From contig CAKZWF010000072.1 of the NCBI GenBank assembly GCA_937921865.1, positions 1 to 56,831 of the forward strand: 56,831 nt of DNA, read 5' to 3'. Position 1 is the first letter of the stretch. Each line of letters begins with the position of its first letter. This DNA comes from an uncultured Pseudomonadales bacterium (GTDB lineage: Bacteria > Pseudomonadota > Gammaproteobacteria > Pseudomonadales > Azotimanducaceae). Of this stretch, positions 9,311 through 18,392 are shown piece by piece. The notes below the pieces were generated by a model. The model did no database searches. It had not been told where the DNA came from and saw only the letters and a list, made by a program, of their open reading frames with translations. The position numbers and the translations under genes were made by a program.

Positions 9311-10016
9311 CAAATTTCTTATTGGGGCAGTCATCTTCCTGACTCTGCTGATTACCCAGGCACCGGCAGGGATACTGCGATGGCTGATCGAGCAGAGCGG
9401 CCAGGCAACCCTGATCGGCACCAACGGCACGCTCTGGCAGGGTCAGGGGCAGTTGCTCGTGGCCAGACAACCCGTCGGTATTGTCCGCTGGGATCTACAA
9501 GGCGTCACAATTCTGCAAGGCAAGCTCAGCTACCATGTTGAGCTTGAAAGCTCGGAGCAGAATCTGACGACATCACTGCAGCTGCTACCGGATACTGGCA
9601 TCCAAGCGACCAATGGCACTGTCGCAGCTGAAGCAGTTAATCGATGGCTGGCGCCTTACAACATCCGCTTGAGCGGGCAGTTCACCCTCACAGATGTCGC
9701 GCTGCAGTTCAAAGGCGGACGACCGGATAGCGCCGGCGGAGACTTACACTGGGAAGGTGGACCTGTCACCTATCAGCTGGCAGGCGAGATTTCGTCAGGA
9801 ATACTGCCGGAAATGACCGCGGTCCTCGGCCCTGGGGCAGAGGCTGTGGTATTCGCCGCCGGTGGGCAGACGCCTTTGCTCCAGGCCCAACTGCAGGACG
9901 ATGGTTTCGCCAAGGTCGGTGTCACCAAGTTGCTGACCAAAATGTTAAACAGACCCTGGCCGGGTTCGGACGCGGATCACGAGGTAGTGCTGGAGGTTGA
10001 GGAACAAGTTTTTTAA
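9303..10016 (+). CDS. gspN: Type II secretion system protein N
   Basis: GspN is an accessory inner-membrane protein of the type II secretion machine. The 237-residue protein has one N-terminal hydrophobic segment (about 5-20, [15 protein letters not shown]) and a periplasmic body. The body shows the features of the T2SSN family: [22 protein letters not shown] and a Trp- and Gly-rich beta region. ATG at 9303 is preferred, though GTG at 9300 is directly before it. The start overlaps the dapE stop. The following gspC and gspD support the assignment, although gspE-gspM are not in the window. Confidence 0.88.
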   Translation: MRNKFLIGAVIFLTLLITQAPAGILRWLIEQSGQATLIGTNGTLWQGQGQLLVARQPVGIVRWDLQGVTILQGKLSYHVELESSEQNLTTSLQLLPDTGIQATNGTVAAEAVNRWLAPYNIRLSGQFTLTDVALQFKGGRPDSAGGDLHWEGGPVTYQLAGEISSGILPEMTAVLGPGAEAVVFAAGGQTPLLQAQLQDDGFAKVGVTKLLTKMLNRPWPGSDADHEVVLEVEEQVF

Positions 10017-10048
10017 TATCAACTGCTTATCGGGAGAAGATTGACACA

Positions 10049-11002
10049 TTGTTTAGTACGTGGACGCCCAGGCTTATCGAGCCGGTTCGGTGGCTGATTA
10101 TCATCGGCATAGCTGCCACCCTGGCGCAAACCGTGCTGTTCGTGATTTCCGGTCCCCAGTCTTCAAGTGCAACATCAGACCCGGTTCGAAATAACGTGCA
10201 ACCTCAACGCAGTCAAACCACCAGCATCAATGCCATACTGTCGCGGAACCTGTTCGGTGCCGCAGATGCAAGTAACGCCACAACGGTGGCCGCTCCAACC
10301 GTGGAGACCCGTCTACCACTGGAACTCCGAGGCGTCTTTGTTGGTGACGTGCCCGAAGATTCCGCCGCAATTGTCGCGCAGAAGGGTAAAACTGGAGAGT
10401 TATACGCCATTGGCGCAGTGGTGCCGGGCAACGCTGAACTGATGGAGGTGCACCCGGATCACATCGTCCTGCGCCGCGCAGGCAACCTGGAGACCCTGAC
10501 ATTTCCTGAAGTCAGCTCGGTGCTTGTCACCAACCCCGGGGAGAACACCGCATCAGACATCGGTTCTTACGAAATGATTGAAGATGACTCGGGCAGTGCA
10601 GGCTTTGACGCAGACGATAGCGAGACATACGAAGAAAACGGCAGCAGTTCGGCGAGTTGGACACCCGGTCAAGGTGCTGCCAGCACGCCCAGAGAATTTG
10701 TCGACAACTACCGGGAGCGGCTGGATGTGGATCCAGAAGGCACACTCAGCGACCTGGGCATTGCCCCGGTTACCGTCGATGGAGCGGAGGGTTATCGTCT
10801 GGGCAACCTCGCACAGTCACCCTATCTGAGCCAGACCGGACTTCAACCCGGCGACGTTGTCCTGTCAGTGAATGGCCAGCCGGTAGGTAACATTCAGCAG
10901 GACCGTCAACAGATCGATAGCATACTTGACCAGGGCTCGGCACGACTGGAAGTACAAAGAGGAACGCGGCGGTTTTTTGTGACCGCCTCACTGAAACAAT
11001 GA
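10049..11002 (+). CDS. gspC: Type II secretion system protein C with PDZ domain
   Basis: GspC links the inner-membrane platform of type II secretion to the secretin. The 317-residue protein has a short cytoplasmic N-terminus, a membrane helix at about 14-35 and the homology region around 60-155 (ILSRNLFG, LRGVFVG, GAVVPGNAELMEVHPDHIVL). An acidic, Ser-rich linker follows, then a C-terminal PDZ domain at about 235-317 (YLSQTGLQPGDVVLSVNGQPV). The frame offers no ATG or GTG near the conserved start; TTG at 10049 is supported by a GGAGAAG ribosome-binding site about 10 bases upstream. The last codons overlap the gspD ATG (ATGA). Confidence 0.94.
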   Translation: MFSTWTPRLIEPVRWLIIIGIAATLAQTVLFVISGPQSSSATSDPVRNNVQPQRSQTTSINAILSRNLFGAADASNATTVAAPTVETRLPLELRGVFVGDVPEDSAAIVAQKGKTGELYAIGAVVPGNAELMEVHPDHIVLRRAGNLETLTFPEVSSVLVTNPGENTASDIGSYEMIEDDSGSAGFDADDSETYEENGSSSASWTPGQGAASTPREFVDNYRERLDVDPEGTLSDLGIAPVTVDGAEGYRLGNLAQSPYLSQTGLQPGDVVLSVNGQPVGNIQQDRQQIDSILDQGSARLEVQRGTRRFFVTASLKQ

Positions 11003-12945
11003 AAACAATAATATTCAGTCGACGCCTCAGGTTGATTACCGCGACGGCACTGTTGTCGCTGAGCGCCATGAGCGCCTGGGCTCAGGAACAGACCTGGAAA
11101 ATCAATATCAAAAATGCTGATCTGCGGGAGTTTGTCTCTCAGGTCGCTGCGATTACCGGTAAAACCTTTGTGGTCGATCCACGAATCAAAGGCAACGTCA
11201 CGGTTATATCCAACACCGCAATGGATCAGGACGCCGTCTACGCATTGTTCCTGTCCGTGTTACGTGTACACAACTTCATCGCCATGCCATCAGGGGACGT
11301 GATCCGGGTAATACCGAATGCCCAGGGCAAACAGACGCCCGGGCCAGACGGAGATCTGAGCGCGATCGCCTCAGAAGAACTTGTCACCAGAGTAGTTGCA
11401 GCGCAGAACGTCGAATCAGCTGAACTGGTGAAAATACTGCGTCCGCTTATCCCTCAGTACGGACACATTGCCGCAGTAGCCAAACCGAACATCGTCATCA
11501 TCAGCGATCATGCCGACAACCTGCTGCGACTGATGGAAATCGTCGAACAAATTGACGTTGCTGACGAAGACGAGATTGTCATGGTCAACCTCGAACATGC
11601 CTGGGTTGGCACCGTGGTTGCCCTGCTGGAGAAGGTTGCCCCGGATCAGATCGGTCGCGGTGCGGCAGGTCCGCAGCGTATTCAACTGATCGCCAATGAG
11701 CGCAACAACACCCTGGTTGTCCGCGGAAAATCGCGACCTGTGGCTGAGGTACTGAAGCTGGTGGCCAAGCTGGACCAGCCTGCCACGTCAGCCGGGTCGA
11801 CACAGGTCTACTATCTCAAACACGCTGACGCTGCCAATGTTGCTGAGATTCTGAACGCACTGGTCGCCGATCAGTCGACCAACACCGAAGAAGGCCTGCA
11901 GGCACCAACCATTCAGGCTGATGAGTCTCTCAACGCCATTGTGGTGCGCGCCGATCGCGGCAAAATGGCTGAAGTCCAGGAAATCCTCGACAGTCTGGAT
12001 GTGCGTCGCAGTCAGGTCCTTATTGAGGCGGCCATCGTTGAGATCTCATTGGAGGATGGTTTTTCTCTCGGCGTCGAATTTGCGGCCGTGGACGCCAGCG
12101 GCAAAACCTCACCCCTGGTGACCTCACCGCTCAACGGTGTCGTCAACAACCTGCTCACCGGCTTGATTGGTGGAGGGATTGGCGGTGGCGATGATGGCGA
12201 TGATGGAGGAACGGATATCAGCGGCGGACTGGGTGTCCTGGACACGCCGACAATCGCTGTCGCCAGGGTCGACCCGGACGGCTTTTCATTCGCCGCAGTG
12301 GTCCAGGCGTTATCGACGAATACCAACGCCAACCTGCTGTCGACACCCAGCATCCTGACACTCGACAACAAAGAAGCAAAAATTGTCGTTGGTAACGAAG
12401 TGCCGTTTCGTACTGGTTCCTTCACCACCGACGGTGATGGATCTGACAATCCCTTTACGACCATTCAACGGGAAGACGTTGGTCTGCAGTTGACGGTTAC
12501 ACCTCACGTCCACGACGGCACGTCAGTCCGCCTGGACGTCAACCAGGAAATCACCAACGTCATACAGACCCCCATTGGCGACTCTGCTTTTTCTGATGTC
12601 GTCACCTCCAAGCGGACCATTGAAACCACGGTACTTGCTGAGAACCGGCAGACCATAGTGCTTGGCGGCCTGATTCAGGACGACATATCATCAGCACAGA
12701 GCAAAGTTCCCTTCTTCGGCAACATTCCCGGAATTGGCAGACTGTTCCGTGCTGACAGCGAAGATACGATAAAGCGCAATCTGCTGATCTTCCTACGACC
12801 AACGGTAATCCGTACTGCTGAAGATGCCGACAAGGTCACCAAGTCCAAGTATGACGACGTCTGGGAAGTGGAGATCTTCTCCCGCGGAGAGCGTGTGACC
12901 ATTCCGGAAGAAGCAGAAGATCTGTTCAAAGGCCGGCGGAATTAA
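10999..12945 (+). CDS. gspD: Type II secretion secretin GspD
   Basis: GspD forms the outer-membrane pore of type II secretion. The 648-residue precursor begins with a signal peptide (basic start, hydrophobic core, cleavage near SAWA-Q, about residue 28). It is followed by the N0 domain (WKINIKNADLREFV...GKTFVVDPRIKGNVTV), three N1-N3 repeats with the typical YYLKHADAANVAEIL-like blocks, and the secretin core from about 335 on (SQVLIEAAIVEISL, LLSTPSILTLDNKEAKIVVG, VGLQLTVTPHV, VLGGLIQDD). A Gly/Asp-rich stretch near 390-412 falls in the gate region. No lipobox is seen, so targeting would need a pilotin or occur spontaneously. ATGA overlap with gspC. Confidence 0.97.
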   Translation: MKTIIFSRRLRLITATALLSLSAMSAWAQEQTWKINIKNADLREFVSQVAAITGKTFVVDPRIKGNVTVISNTAMDQDAVYALFLSVLRVHNFIAMPSGDVIRVIPNAQGKQTPGPDGDLSAIASEELVTRVVAAQNVESAELVKILRPLIPQYGHIAAVAKPNIVIISDHADNLLRLMEIVEQIDVADEDEIVMVNLEHAWVGTVVALLEKVAPDQIGRGAAGPQRIQLIANERNNTLVVRGKSRPVAEVLKLVAKLDQPATSAGSTQVYYLKHADAANVAEILNALVADQSTNTEEGLQAPTIQADESLNAIVVRADRGKMAEVQEILDSLDVRRSQVLIEAAIVEISLEDGFSLGVEFAAVDASGKTSPLVTSPLNGVVNNLLTGLIGGGIGGGDDGDDGGTDISGGLGVLDTPTIAVARVDPDGFSFAAVVQALSTNTNANLLSTPSILTLDNKEAKIVVGNEVPFRTGSFTTDGDGSDNPFTTIQREDVGLQLTVTPHVHDGTSVRLDVNQEITNVIQTPIGDSAFSDVVTSKRTIETTVLAENRQTIVLGGLIQDDISSAQSKVPFFGNIPGIGRLFRADSEDTIKRNLLIFLRPTVIRTAEDADKVTKSKYDDVWEVEIFSRGERVTIPEEAEDLFKGRRN

Positions 12946-12954
12946 CCCTCCCTG

Positions 12955-15324
12955 ATGACCGATCGGTTCCGGCACCTTAAAAGAATTGGTTATCGTTGTT
13001 GCCGCTGGGTGATCGCCCGGATTGCCCGGCCGAATCTGGCCGGCCCCGAAGCGCTTCCAGAGGCCAGTGGCACTCACAACTATGTTTACGTTCTTGATGC
13101 CTTGTCTCTATCAGACCTGATCATTCTCGATCTCACCTGCACTGAACATAACCTGCCGAATCCACTGGACGAAGTGGCAACCAGAGACGGATCCGAACAG
13201 CGCCGGTTCTTTTTCCTGAATCGCGCAACCGGCGGTCTGTTTCGCAGAAACACGATGCAGACCTACTCGCAGCGGATGCTGCGATTGCTGGAAGACCCTG
13301 ACCCGACCTCGCCAGTGCAGCTATTGCCTGTCGCCGTATTCTGGGGGCGTTCTCCAGCTCGTGAAGGGAACGTGATCAGTGGCATGTTTTCCGAACACTG
13401 GGCGGTTACATCACGACTGAAACGTCTGCTTAACCTTTTTGTCAGCCGCCATCACATTGTTGTGAGTTTTGCGACACCGCTGAATCTGGGCGAACTGTCG
13501 CGAATCGAGCCCGCCCGGCGTGTGCGCCACACAGCGCGGCTGCTGCGGGTCAGATTACGAAACCAGCGCAGTGCTGTACTGGGACCAGACCTATCTCATC
13601 AGCGCACGTTGGTCGCGCAGATTCTGACGAGCCGCAACGTCCAACAGGTACTGGCAAATAAAGAAGGCGATCAGCTGCGCAACGAACGCAAAGCCCGCAA
13701 AGCAGCCATGAGCATCGTCTCCAACATGTCGATGACAACAGTGCGCGTTTTGGAAAAGCTTCTGCAATGGTTCTGGCATAGGATCTACAACGGCCTCAAT
13801 GTGAATGGACTGGCCAATGTAGTCCGGAGTGCCGAAACTCACACGCTTATCTATGTGCCGTCACACCGCAGTCACATCGACTACCTGCTACTGTCGTATG
13901 TGCTGTTCCGCCAGGGGCTGATGATCCCGCATATTGCTGCCGGAGATAATCTCAACCTGCCGGTGCTGGGCGCTATTCTGCGCCGCGCTGGCGCATTTTT
14001 CATGCGTCGCAGTTTCCGTAACGATGCAATCTACTCAGCTGTTTTCGGCGAATATCTTTACCAGGTCTACCGACGGGGCCACAGCGTCGAATTCTTCTTA
14101 GAAGGCGGTCGATCAAGAACCGGTCGACTGCTGCCGGCAAAGCTGGGCCTGGTGAAAATGACCCTGGAGAATCATCACCGTGGCGTACCGCGACCGATGG
14201 CTTTCGTGCCCGTCTATGTCGGCTATGAAAAACTGGTCGAAGCCAACAGCTATCTCAGCGAGCTGCGCGGAAGTGAAAAACGGGGTGAATCCATCGGTGA
14301 TCTGTTCCGCGGTCTCAGGTTGATCCGTCAGAACTTTGGCCAGGTACAGATCAATTTCGGGGAGCCGCTGCCCGTAGAACAGTGGGTGAGCGAATATCCG
14401 GAGCTTGACAGTGCACAACGGCTGGCCCACGAGCTACTGGTCAGAATCAACGAAGCTGCGGCAATCAATCCGGTAAATCTGGTGGCACTGGCAACACTCA
14501 GCACACCCAATGCCGCAATCGACGAATCACAGCTGGTAGAGCTGATAGACGGTTTTCTCAAGCTGTTGAAGATGAATGACGCAAACCAGGCGTTCACGCT
14601 GCCCGATCTAGATGGCCAGGCCGTAGTCGACTACGTCGAAAAACTGGGAATGCTGACCCGGGAAAAATACGAGTTCGGCGATGTCATATGCCACCGGGCA
14701 GCTAACGCAATCCTTATGACCTGGTATCGGAATAACGTTGCTCACACTCTGGCGCTGCCATCGCTGATTGCCGCTCTGATCTACCGCCGTCGTCGACCGA
14801 TAAACAAGCTCGCGCTGTCAAATATGATCGACATCGTGCACCCCTATATTGCCGAGGAACTGACCTTTCGAGTCGACGCTGGCGCCAGCGACCGGTGGCT
14901 TGCACATCTGGTAAGCAGTGGGCTGATCGAAGTTCACACTAACGGTGGCTATACGGCACCGGCACTGAGCACTTCGGAACACAATCAGCTGCGCTTCCTG
15001 GCTGACATCATCATGCCGACCCTGGAACGCCTGTACATTGTCATTGCACTGATCAGCCAACCCGGAGCCAAAACTCGAAACCAGCTGCAGAGCGCCTGCG
15101 AGAACGTGGCTCACAAGATGAGTCGAATTTATGGTTTGAATGCACCGGAATTTTTTGACGCCAGACTGTTTAACCTGTTCATCGATAAGCTGGCCAATGA
15201 TCAACAGATCACCGTAGGCGATGACGGCAACATCAGTCACTCCCCGCTGTTCACTGACATCCTGCGAGCCGCTCAGTCCGTTATAGATCCTGAATTCCGC
15301 TACGCACTCATGAGGGAAAGCTGA
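12955..15324 (+). CDS. plsB: Glycerol-3-phosphate 1-O-acyltransferase PlsB
   Basis: PlsB transfers an acyl chain to sn-glycerol-3-phosphate at the inner membrane, the first step of phospholipid synthesis. The 789 residues are close to the ~800 of the family. The acyltransferase blocks are clear: HRSHIDYLL (HX4D motif, near 305), GAFFMRRSF, FFLEGGRSRTG near 380 and FVPVYVGYEKL near 420. It lies 9 bases after gspD on the same strand, so it may be transcribed with the secretion genes, but no functional link is known. Confidence 0.96.
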   Translation: MTDRFRHLKRIGYRCCRWVIARIARPNLAGPEALPEASGTHNYVYVLDALSLSDLIILDLTCTEHNLPNPLDEVATRDGSEQRRFFFLNRATGGLFRRNTMQTYSQRMLRLLEDPDPTSPVQLLPVAVFWGRSPAREGNVISGMFSEHWAVTSRLKRLLNLFVSRHHIVVSFATPLNLGELSRIEPARRVRHTARLLRVRLRNQRSAVLGPDLSHQRTLVAQILTSRNVQQVLANKEGDQLRNERKARKAAMSIVSNMSMTTVRVLEKLLQWFWHRIYNGLNVNGLANVVRSAETHTLIYVPSHRSHIDYLLLSYVLFRQGLMIPHIAAGDNLNLPVLGAILRRAGAFFMRRSFRNDAIYSAVFGEYLYQVYRRGHSVEFFLEGGRSRTGRLLPAKLGLVKMTLENHHRGVPRPMAFVPVYVGYEKLVEANSYLSELRGSEKRGESIGDLFRGLRLIRQNFGQVQINFGEPLPVEQWVSEYPELDSAQRLAHELLVRINEAAAINPVNLVALATLSTPNAAIDESQLVELIDGFLKLLKMNDANQAFTLPDLDGQAVVDYVEKLGMLTREKYEFGDVICHRAANAILMTWYRNNVAHTLALPSLIAALIYRRRRPINKLALSNMIDIVHPYIAEELTFRVDAGASDRWLAHLVSSGLIEVHTNGGYTAPALSTSEHNQLRFLADIIMPTLERLYIVIALISQPGAKTRNQLQSACENVAHKMSRIYGLNAPEFFDARLFNLFIDKLANDQQITVGDDGNISHSPLFTDILRAAQSVIDPEFRYALMRES

Positions 15325-15373
15325 TAACAGCATTTCGCGGACAAAAATCGGGGATTCACACCAATCGGGCTAC

Positions 15374-16075
15374 TCAGGCGCAAGGGCGGTACACGTCATA
15401 GCGCACCGTTGAGCCCATCACCTGCCAGTCCGGATTGCCAACCGTCGCGTCCCGACGTCGACGTTTCAGCACAACCCGGTCTGCGGCCACCTGCCTGGCC
15501 GACTCCAGCAGCAGACCGACATGCTGCTCCTGGGCCGGCAGAAGATCACGAAGGTACTGCATGGCTTTGCCCGGTAACGCCTTCTTTCGATGTTCAGGAA
15601 ACATCGGATCCAGATAAATCACATCAAAGACCGCTGCTCGCTGATCAGCCATTGCGTTAACCGCATCAACCAGGCGCAGATCTATGTCCACAATTCCCCG
15701 GGCAAACAGGTAGCTGTCAAGCAGCGCCCACAGAACCGGATTGCGTTCACAGGCACTCACCTGATATCCACGAGCGTAGAGCGACAGAAGATCAGTACCC
15801 AGACCTGCTGTGGCATCAAGCACGGTCAACCCGGCACGTGGATTCCCACAAGCCTGGCCCAGCGCAAACTTACCACGCAGACGGTTTCGAGTTTCGCTGT
15901 CATCAACCCGAACGCCCCGTCGATCAGTGCCCCGACACAGTGCCAGCTGATCACGAGTAAAGCGCAGGTAAAATTCATCAGGATCGATCGGGCAATCAGG
16001 TTCGCTGACCAGTTCGAAGTAGTCCCCCCAGCGATCGACCAGGTTCCGTTCAGACGCGGCGAACAGCAGCTTCAT
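15374..16075 (-). CDS. rsmJ: 16S rRNA (guanine1516-N2)-methyltransferase RsmJ
   Basis: RsmJ methylates G1516 of 16S rRNA using S-adenosylmethionine. The 233-residue protein has the DATAGLGTDLL SAM-binding motif around 87-97, the CERNPVLWALL motif and the LDPMFP catalytic-type motif. The last is diagnostic of RsmJ, as is the following KKALPGK. The ATG at 16075 shares its first base with the stop of the small upstream frame (TGATG) and has no ribosome-binding site of its own, so translation may be coupled. It converges with plsB. Confidence 0.92.
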   Translation of the reverse strand: MKLLFAASERNLVDRWGDYFELVSEPDCPIDPDEFYLRFTRDQLALCRGTDRRGVRVDDSETRNRLRGKFALGQACGNPRAGLTVLDATAGLGTDLLSLYARGYQVSACERNPVLWALLDSYLFARGIVDIDLRLVDAVNAMADQRAAVFDVIYLDPMFPEHRKKALPGKAMQYLRDLLPAQEQHVGLLLESARQVAADRVVLKRRRRDATVGNPDWQVMGSTVRYDVYRPCA

Positions 16076-16314
16076 CAGACGTGGACGTCGAGTAAGGTAG
16101 CGAGCCGGCCGCCATGATGCAGCTGTGCTGTGTGACCGTAACTGACTACGGCATGAGCTTGCGAACCGCCTGCGCTGAGAGGTGAAATCTTCCCTTTCGG
16201 CGGTAAAGTGCTCACAGACTCTTCCTGACTGGCGAGGCCAGGCGCCGGTTCGCGGTTCCGCAACGTTTGTGGTCCGCTGTTGGCAGGCAGATGGGCGCCA
16301 GAAATGGAGGTCAT
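16075..16314 (-). CDS. Doubtful 79-residue small protein upstream of rsmJ
   Basis: The frame lies between tsaB and rsmJ. I do not recognise the product: it is Ser/Gly/His-rich, has no membrane segment and no signal peptide, and ends in GHTAQLHHGGRLATLLDVHV. The stop overlaps the rsmJ ATG by one base, and rsmJ lacks a ribosome-binding site, which would suit translational coupling. Against it, the frame itself has no clear ribosome-binding site. It could equally be a spurious frame in a long rsmJ leader. Confidence 0.3.
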   Translation of the reverse strand: MTSISGAHLPANSGPQTLRNREPAPGLASQEESVSTLPPKGKISPLSAGGSQAHAVVSYGHTAQLHHGGRLATLLDVHV

Positions 16315-16357
16315 CAGATCGTCGATTTAGGTATCCCTGTTCAGTAGAGGGCGAATT

Positions 16358-17047
16358 TCAGTTTTCACCCTGTCGACGCCACGGTGTGTCACCACTGACA
16401 TACACAGGCAAGGCTAATGCAGAAGGAACACTTTCACCCCGAGCAAGCATTTCCAGCGCACTCTCCACAACATCAGTCGCAGTCGGCGTCACCTGGTTCC
16501 ACTGCGCACCCTGCCACCACTGTGGCGGGGCTCCAAACAGCGCTGACTGAGCAGACAACTCTGATGGCAGCGATGCTATCGAATCATAGAGCTCATCCGG
16601 TATCACCACCTCCACACCGGAGTCTTTCAGCAAGTAGCCGGCCATGTAGTAGAGTTCTGCCCGGGACCGGATAGACGTCACCAGAGACACCCGCAGATCC
16701 CGGGTTTCGCTGCTGTGCTGAACAAGACCGAGGCGCACAGCGGCATTAACCAGCACAGTCGATGACGGTACCGGAACCACAGGGATTTTCAGTGTGAAAG
16801 AGATGGCTTGAACACAGGCCGCAGCAATCCTGACTCCAGTGAAAGAACCGGGCCCGCAGCCAAATGCCAGCGCACTGAGTTGCCGTCGACCCACACCCGC
16901 CTGCTCACAGACTTCATCAATCATCCCCAGCAACAGTTCGTTGTGGCGCCGCTCAACGTGATGCGTAAGTTCAAAGCGGGTACCATCGCAATCAAGGCAT
17001 ACGGAACACACCGAACCGGACGTTTCTAAAGCCAATATCACAGACAT
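16358..17047 (-). CDS. tsaB: tRNA t6A37 biosynthesis protein TsaB
   Basis: TsaB is the non-catalytic ASKHA partner of TsaD in making N6-threonylcarbamoyladenosine at tRNA position 37. The 229-residue protein starts with ILALETSG, followed by the RRHNELLL histidine motif and FGCGPGSFTGVRI. All three are conserved in TsaB. The tail beyond residue 120 is divergent, as in other TsaB proteins. The gene diverges from moeA with only 26 bases between the start codons. Confidence 0.93.
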   Translation of the reverse strand: MSVILALETSGSVCSVCLDCDGTRFELTHHVERRHNELLLGMIDEVCEQAGVGRRQLSALAFGCGPGSFTGVRIAAACVQAISFTLKIPVVPVPSSTVLVNAAVRLGLVQHSSETRDLRVSLVTSIRSRAELYYMAGYLLKDSGVEVVIPDELYDSIASLPSELSAQSALFGAPPQWWQGAQWNQVTPTATDVVESALEMLARGESVPSALALPVYVSGDTPWRRQGEN

Positions 17048-17073
17048 AGAGGTATGTTATCCAACCGTTAGAT

Positions 17074-18276
17074 TTGCCGGAAGCTGTCAGGGCAATCCGG
17101 AAGCTGATTGAGCCGGTTACGACCAACGAGTTGATCACCGTATCCGCCGCCCGTGCTCGCATTCTTGGCTGCGATCAGACCGCTCCGATGAACGTTCCGC
17201 CGTTCGACAATTCCGCCATGGACGGCTACGCGATCAAAGCAGCGGACTTCGAAGCCAATCATAAGCACTTTCAGCTGGTCGGCAGCAGTCTCGCAGGCCA
17301 TCCCTACACAGGCAGCGTTTCCAGCGGCGAGTGTATCAGGATCACCACCGGCGCCATGCTCTGTTCAGATGTTGATACGGTGATTCCACAGGAAAACTGC
17401 AGCATTGATAAAGGCGTGATCATCGTCCATGAGGCTGGCTCACGCGGCGCAAACATCCGCCGTGCGGGTAACGATGTCAAGGAAGGATCGCTGCTGATGC
17501 CAACCGGTCATCAGTTGACAGCCTTCGACATTGCCTGGCTTTCAGCCTGTGGCGTCAGCAAAATCGACGTTCGCCAAAAACCTCGCATCGCCTTTTTTTC
17601 CACCGGGGACGAACTGCGTGAGCCGGGAACGACACTTGCACCGGGGCAGATCTACGACTCGAATCGCCAGGTGCTGAGCCAGCTGCTCTGTCAGTTACCC
17701 GTCGACTTCACTGATATGGGAGTCATCGCCGACGACCGCAACACCATAGAATCGGCCTTGAAGCATGCTGCGAACGAACATGATCTGATTCTGACCAGCG
17801 GAGGCGTGTCGGTGGGGACCGCCGACTACCTGAAAGAAGTGGTTCAACAACTGGGAACTCTTGATCTGTGGCGCTTGAATTTGAAGCCAGGCAAACCTTT
17901 AGCGTGTGGCCGAATCGGTGCAAGTCTCTTTCTGGGACTGCCAGGTAATCCAGTTTCCACGATAGTCACTTTCCTGCTGATCGCTCAGCCAGCAATTCTG
18001 ACGCTATCAGGATGTCTCGACGACCTGACGCCTGTTGTGTATCAGGCCAGATTGGGCGGGCGTCTGTTCCATTCACCTGGCCGCGAAGAATATCAACGCG
18101 GTACCTTACACAACAACGGGAATGCACTCGAAGTGCATGTAACCGGCGAACAGGCCTCAAACCGTCTCGGATCCTTTGCAGATGCAGGATGTCTGATCCG
18201 AGTACCAAAACAGTGTGGTGATCTCGAAGAGGGCTCGATTGTAGATGTATATCCGCTCAGGGGTCTGATCGGCTGA
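17074..18276 (+). CDS. moeA: Molybdopterin molybdenumtransferase MoeA
   Basis: MoeA inserts molybdate into adenylylated molybdopterin. The 400 residues contain FDNSAMDGYA near 47-56, the TTGAMLCSDVDTVIPQE block, FFSTGDEL near 177, the YDSNRQVL block, TSGGVSVGTADY and GLPGNPVS near 288. The C-terminal beta domain follows. The frame opens after a TAG at 17047-17049 and holds no ATG or GTG before the conserved helix, so TTG at 17074 is taken as the start. A GAGG motif lies about 20 bases upstream, too far for ideal initiation, so the start is uncertain. No other molybdenum cofactor gene is in the window. Confidence 0.94.
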   Translation: MPEAVRAIRKLIEPVTTNELITVSAARARILGCDQTAPMNVPPFDNSAMDGYAIKAADFEANHKHFQLVGSSLAGHPYTGSVSSGECIRITTGAMLCSDVDTVIPQENCSIDKGVIIVHEAGSRGANIRRAGNDVKEGSLLMPTGHQLTAFDIAWLSACGVSKIDVRQKPRIAFFSTGDELREPGTTLAPGQIYDSNRQVLSQLLCQLPVDFTDMGVIADDRNTIESALKHAANEHDLILTSGGVSVGTADYLKEVVQQLGTLDLWRLNLKPGKPLACGRIGASLFLGLPGNPVSTIVTFLLIAQPAILTLSGCLDDLTPVVYQARLGGRLFHSPGREEYQRGTLHNNGNALEVHVTGEQASNRLGSFADAGCLIRVPKQCGDLEEGSIVDVYPLRGLIG

Positions 18277-18392
18277 GGAAAACAGGCGTGATGGGTCCTG
18301 CACTGAACAGCTGACCGCGCTGCATCGGACGCAGGAGTAGCGCTGCGTCGAGCGGTGTGTCCAGACCGCCGACGCAACTGGCCTACCGAAGG

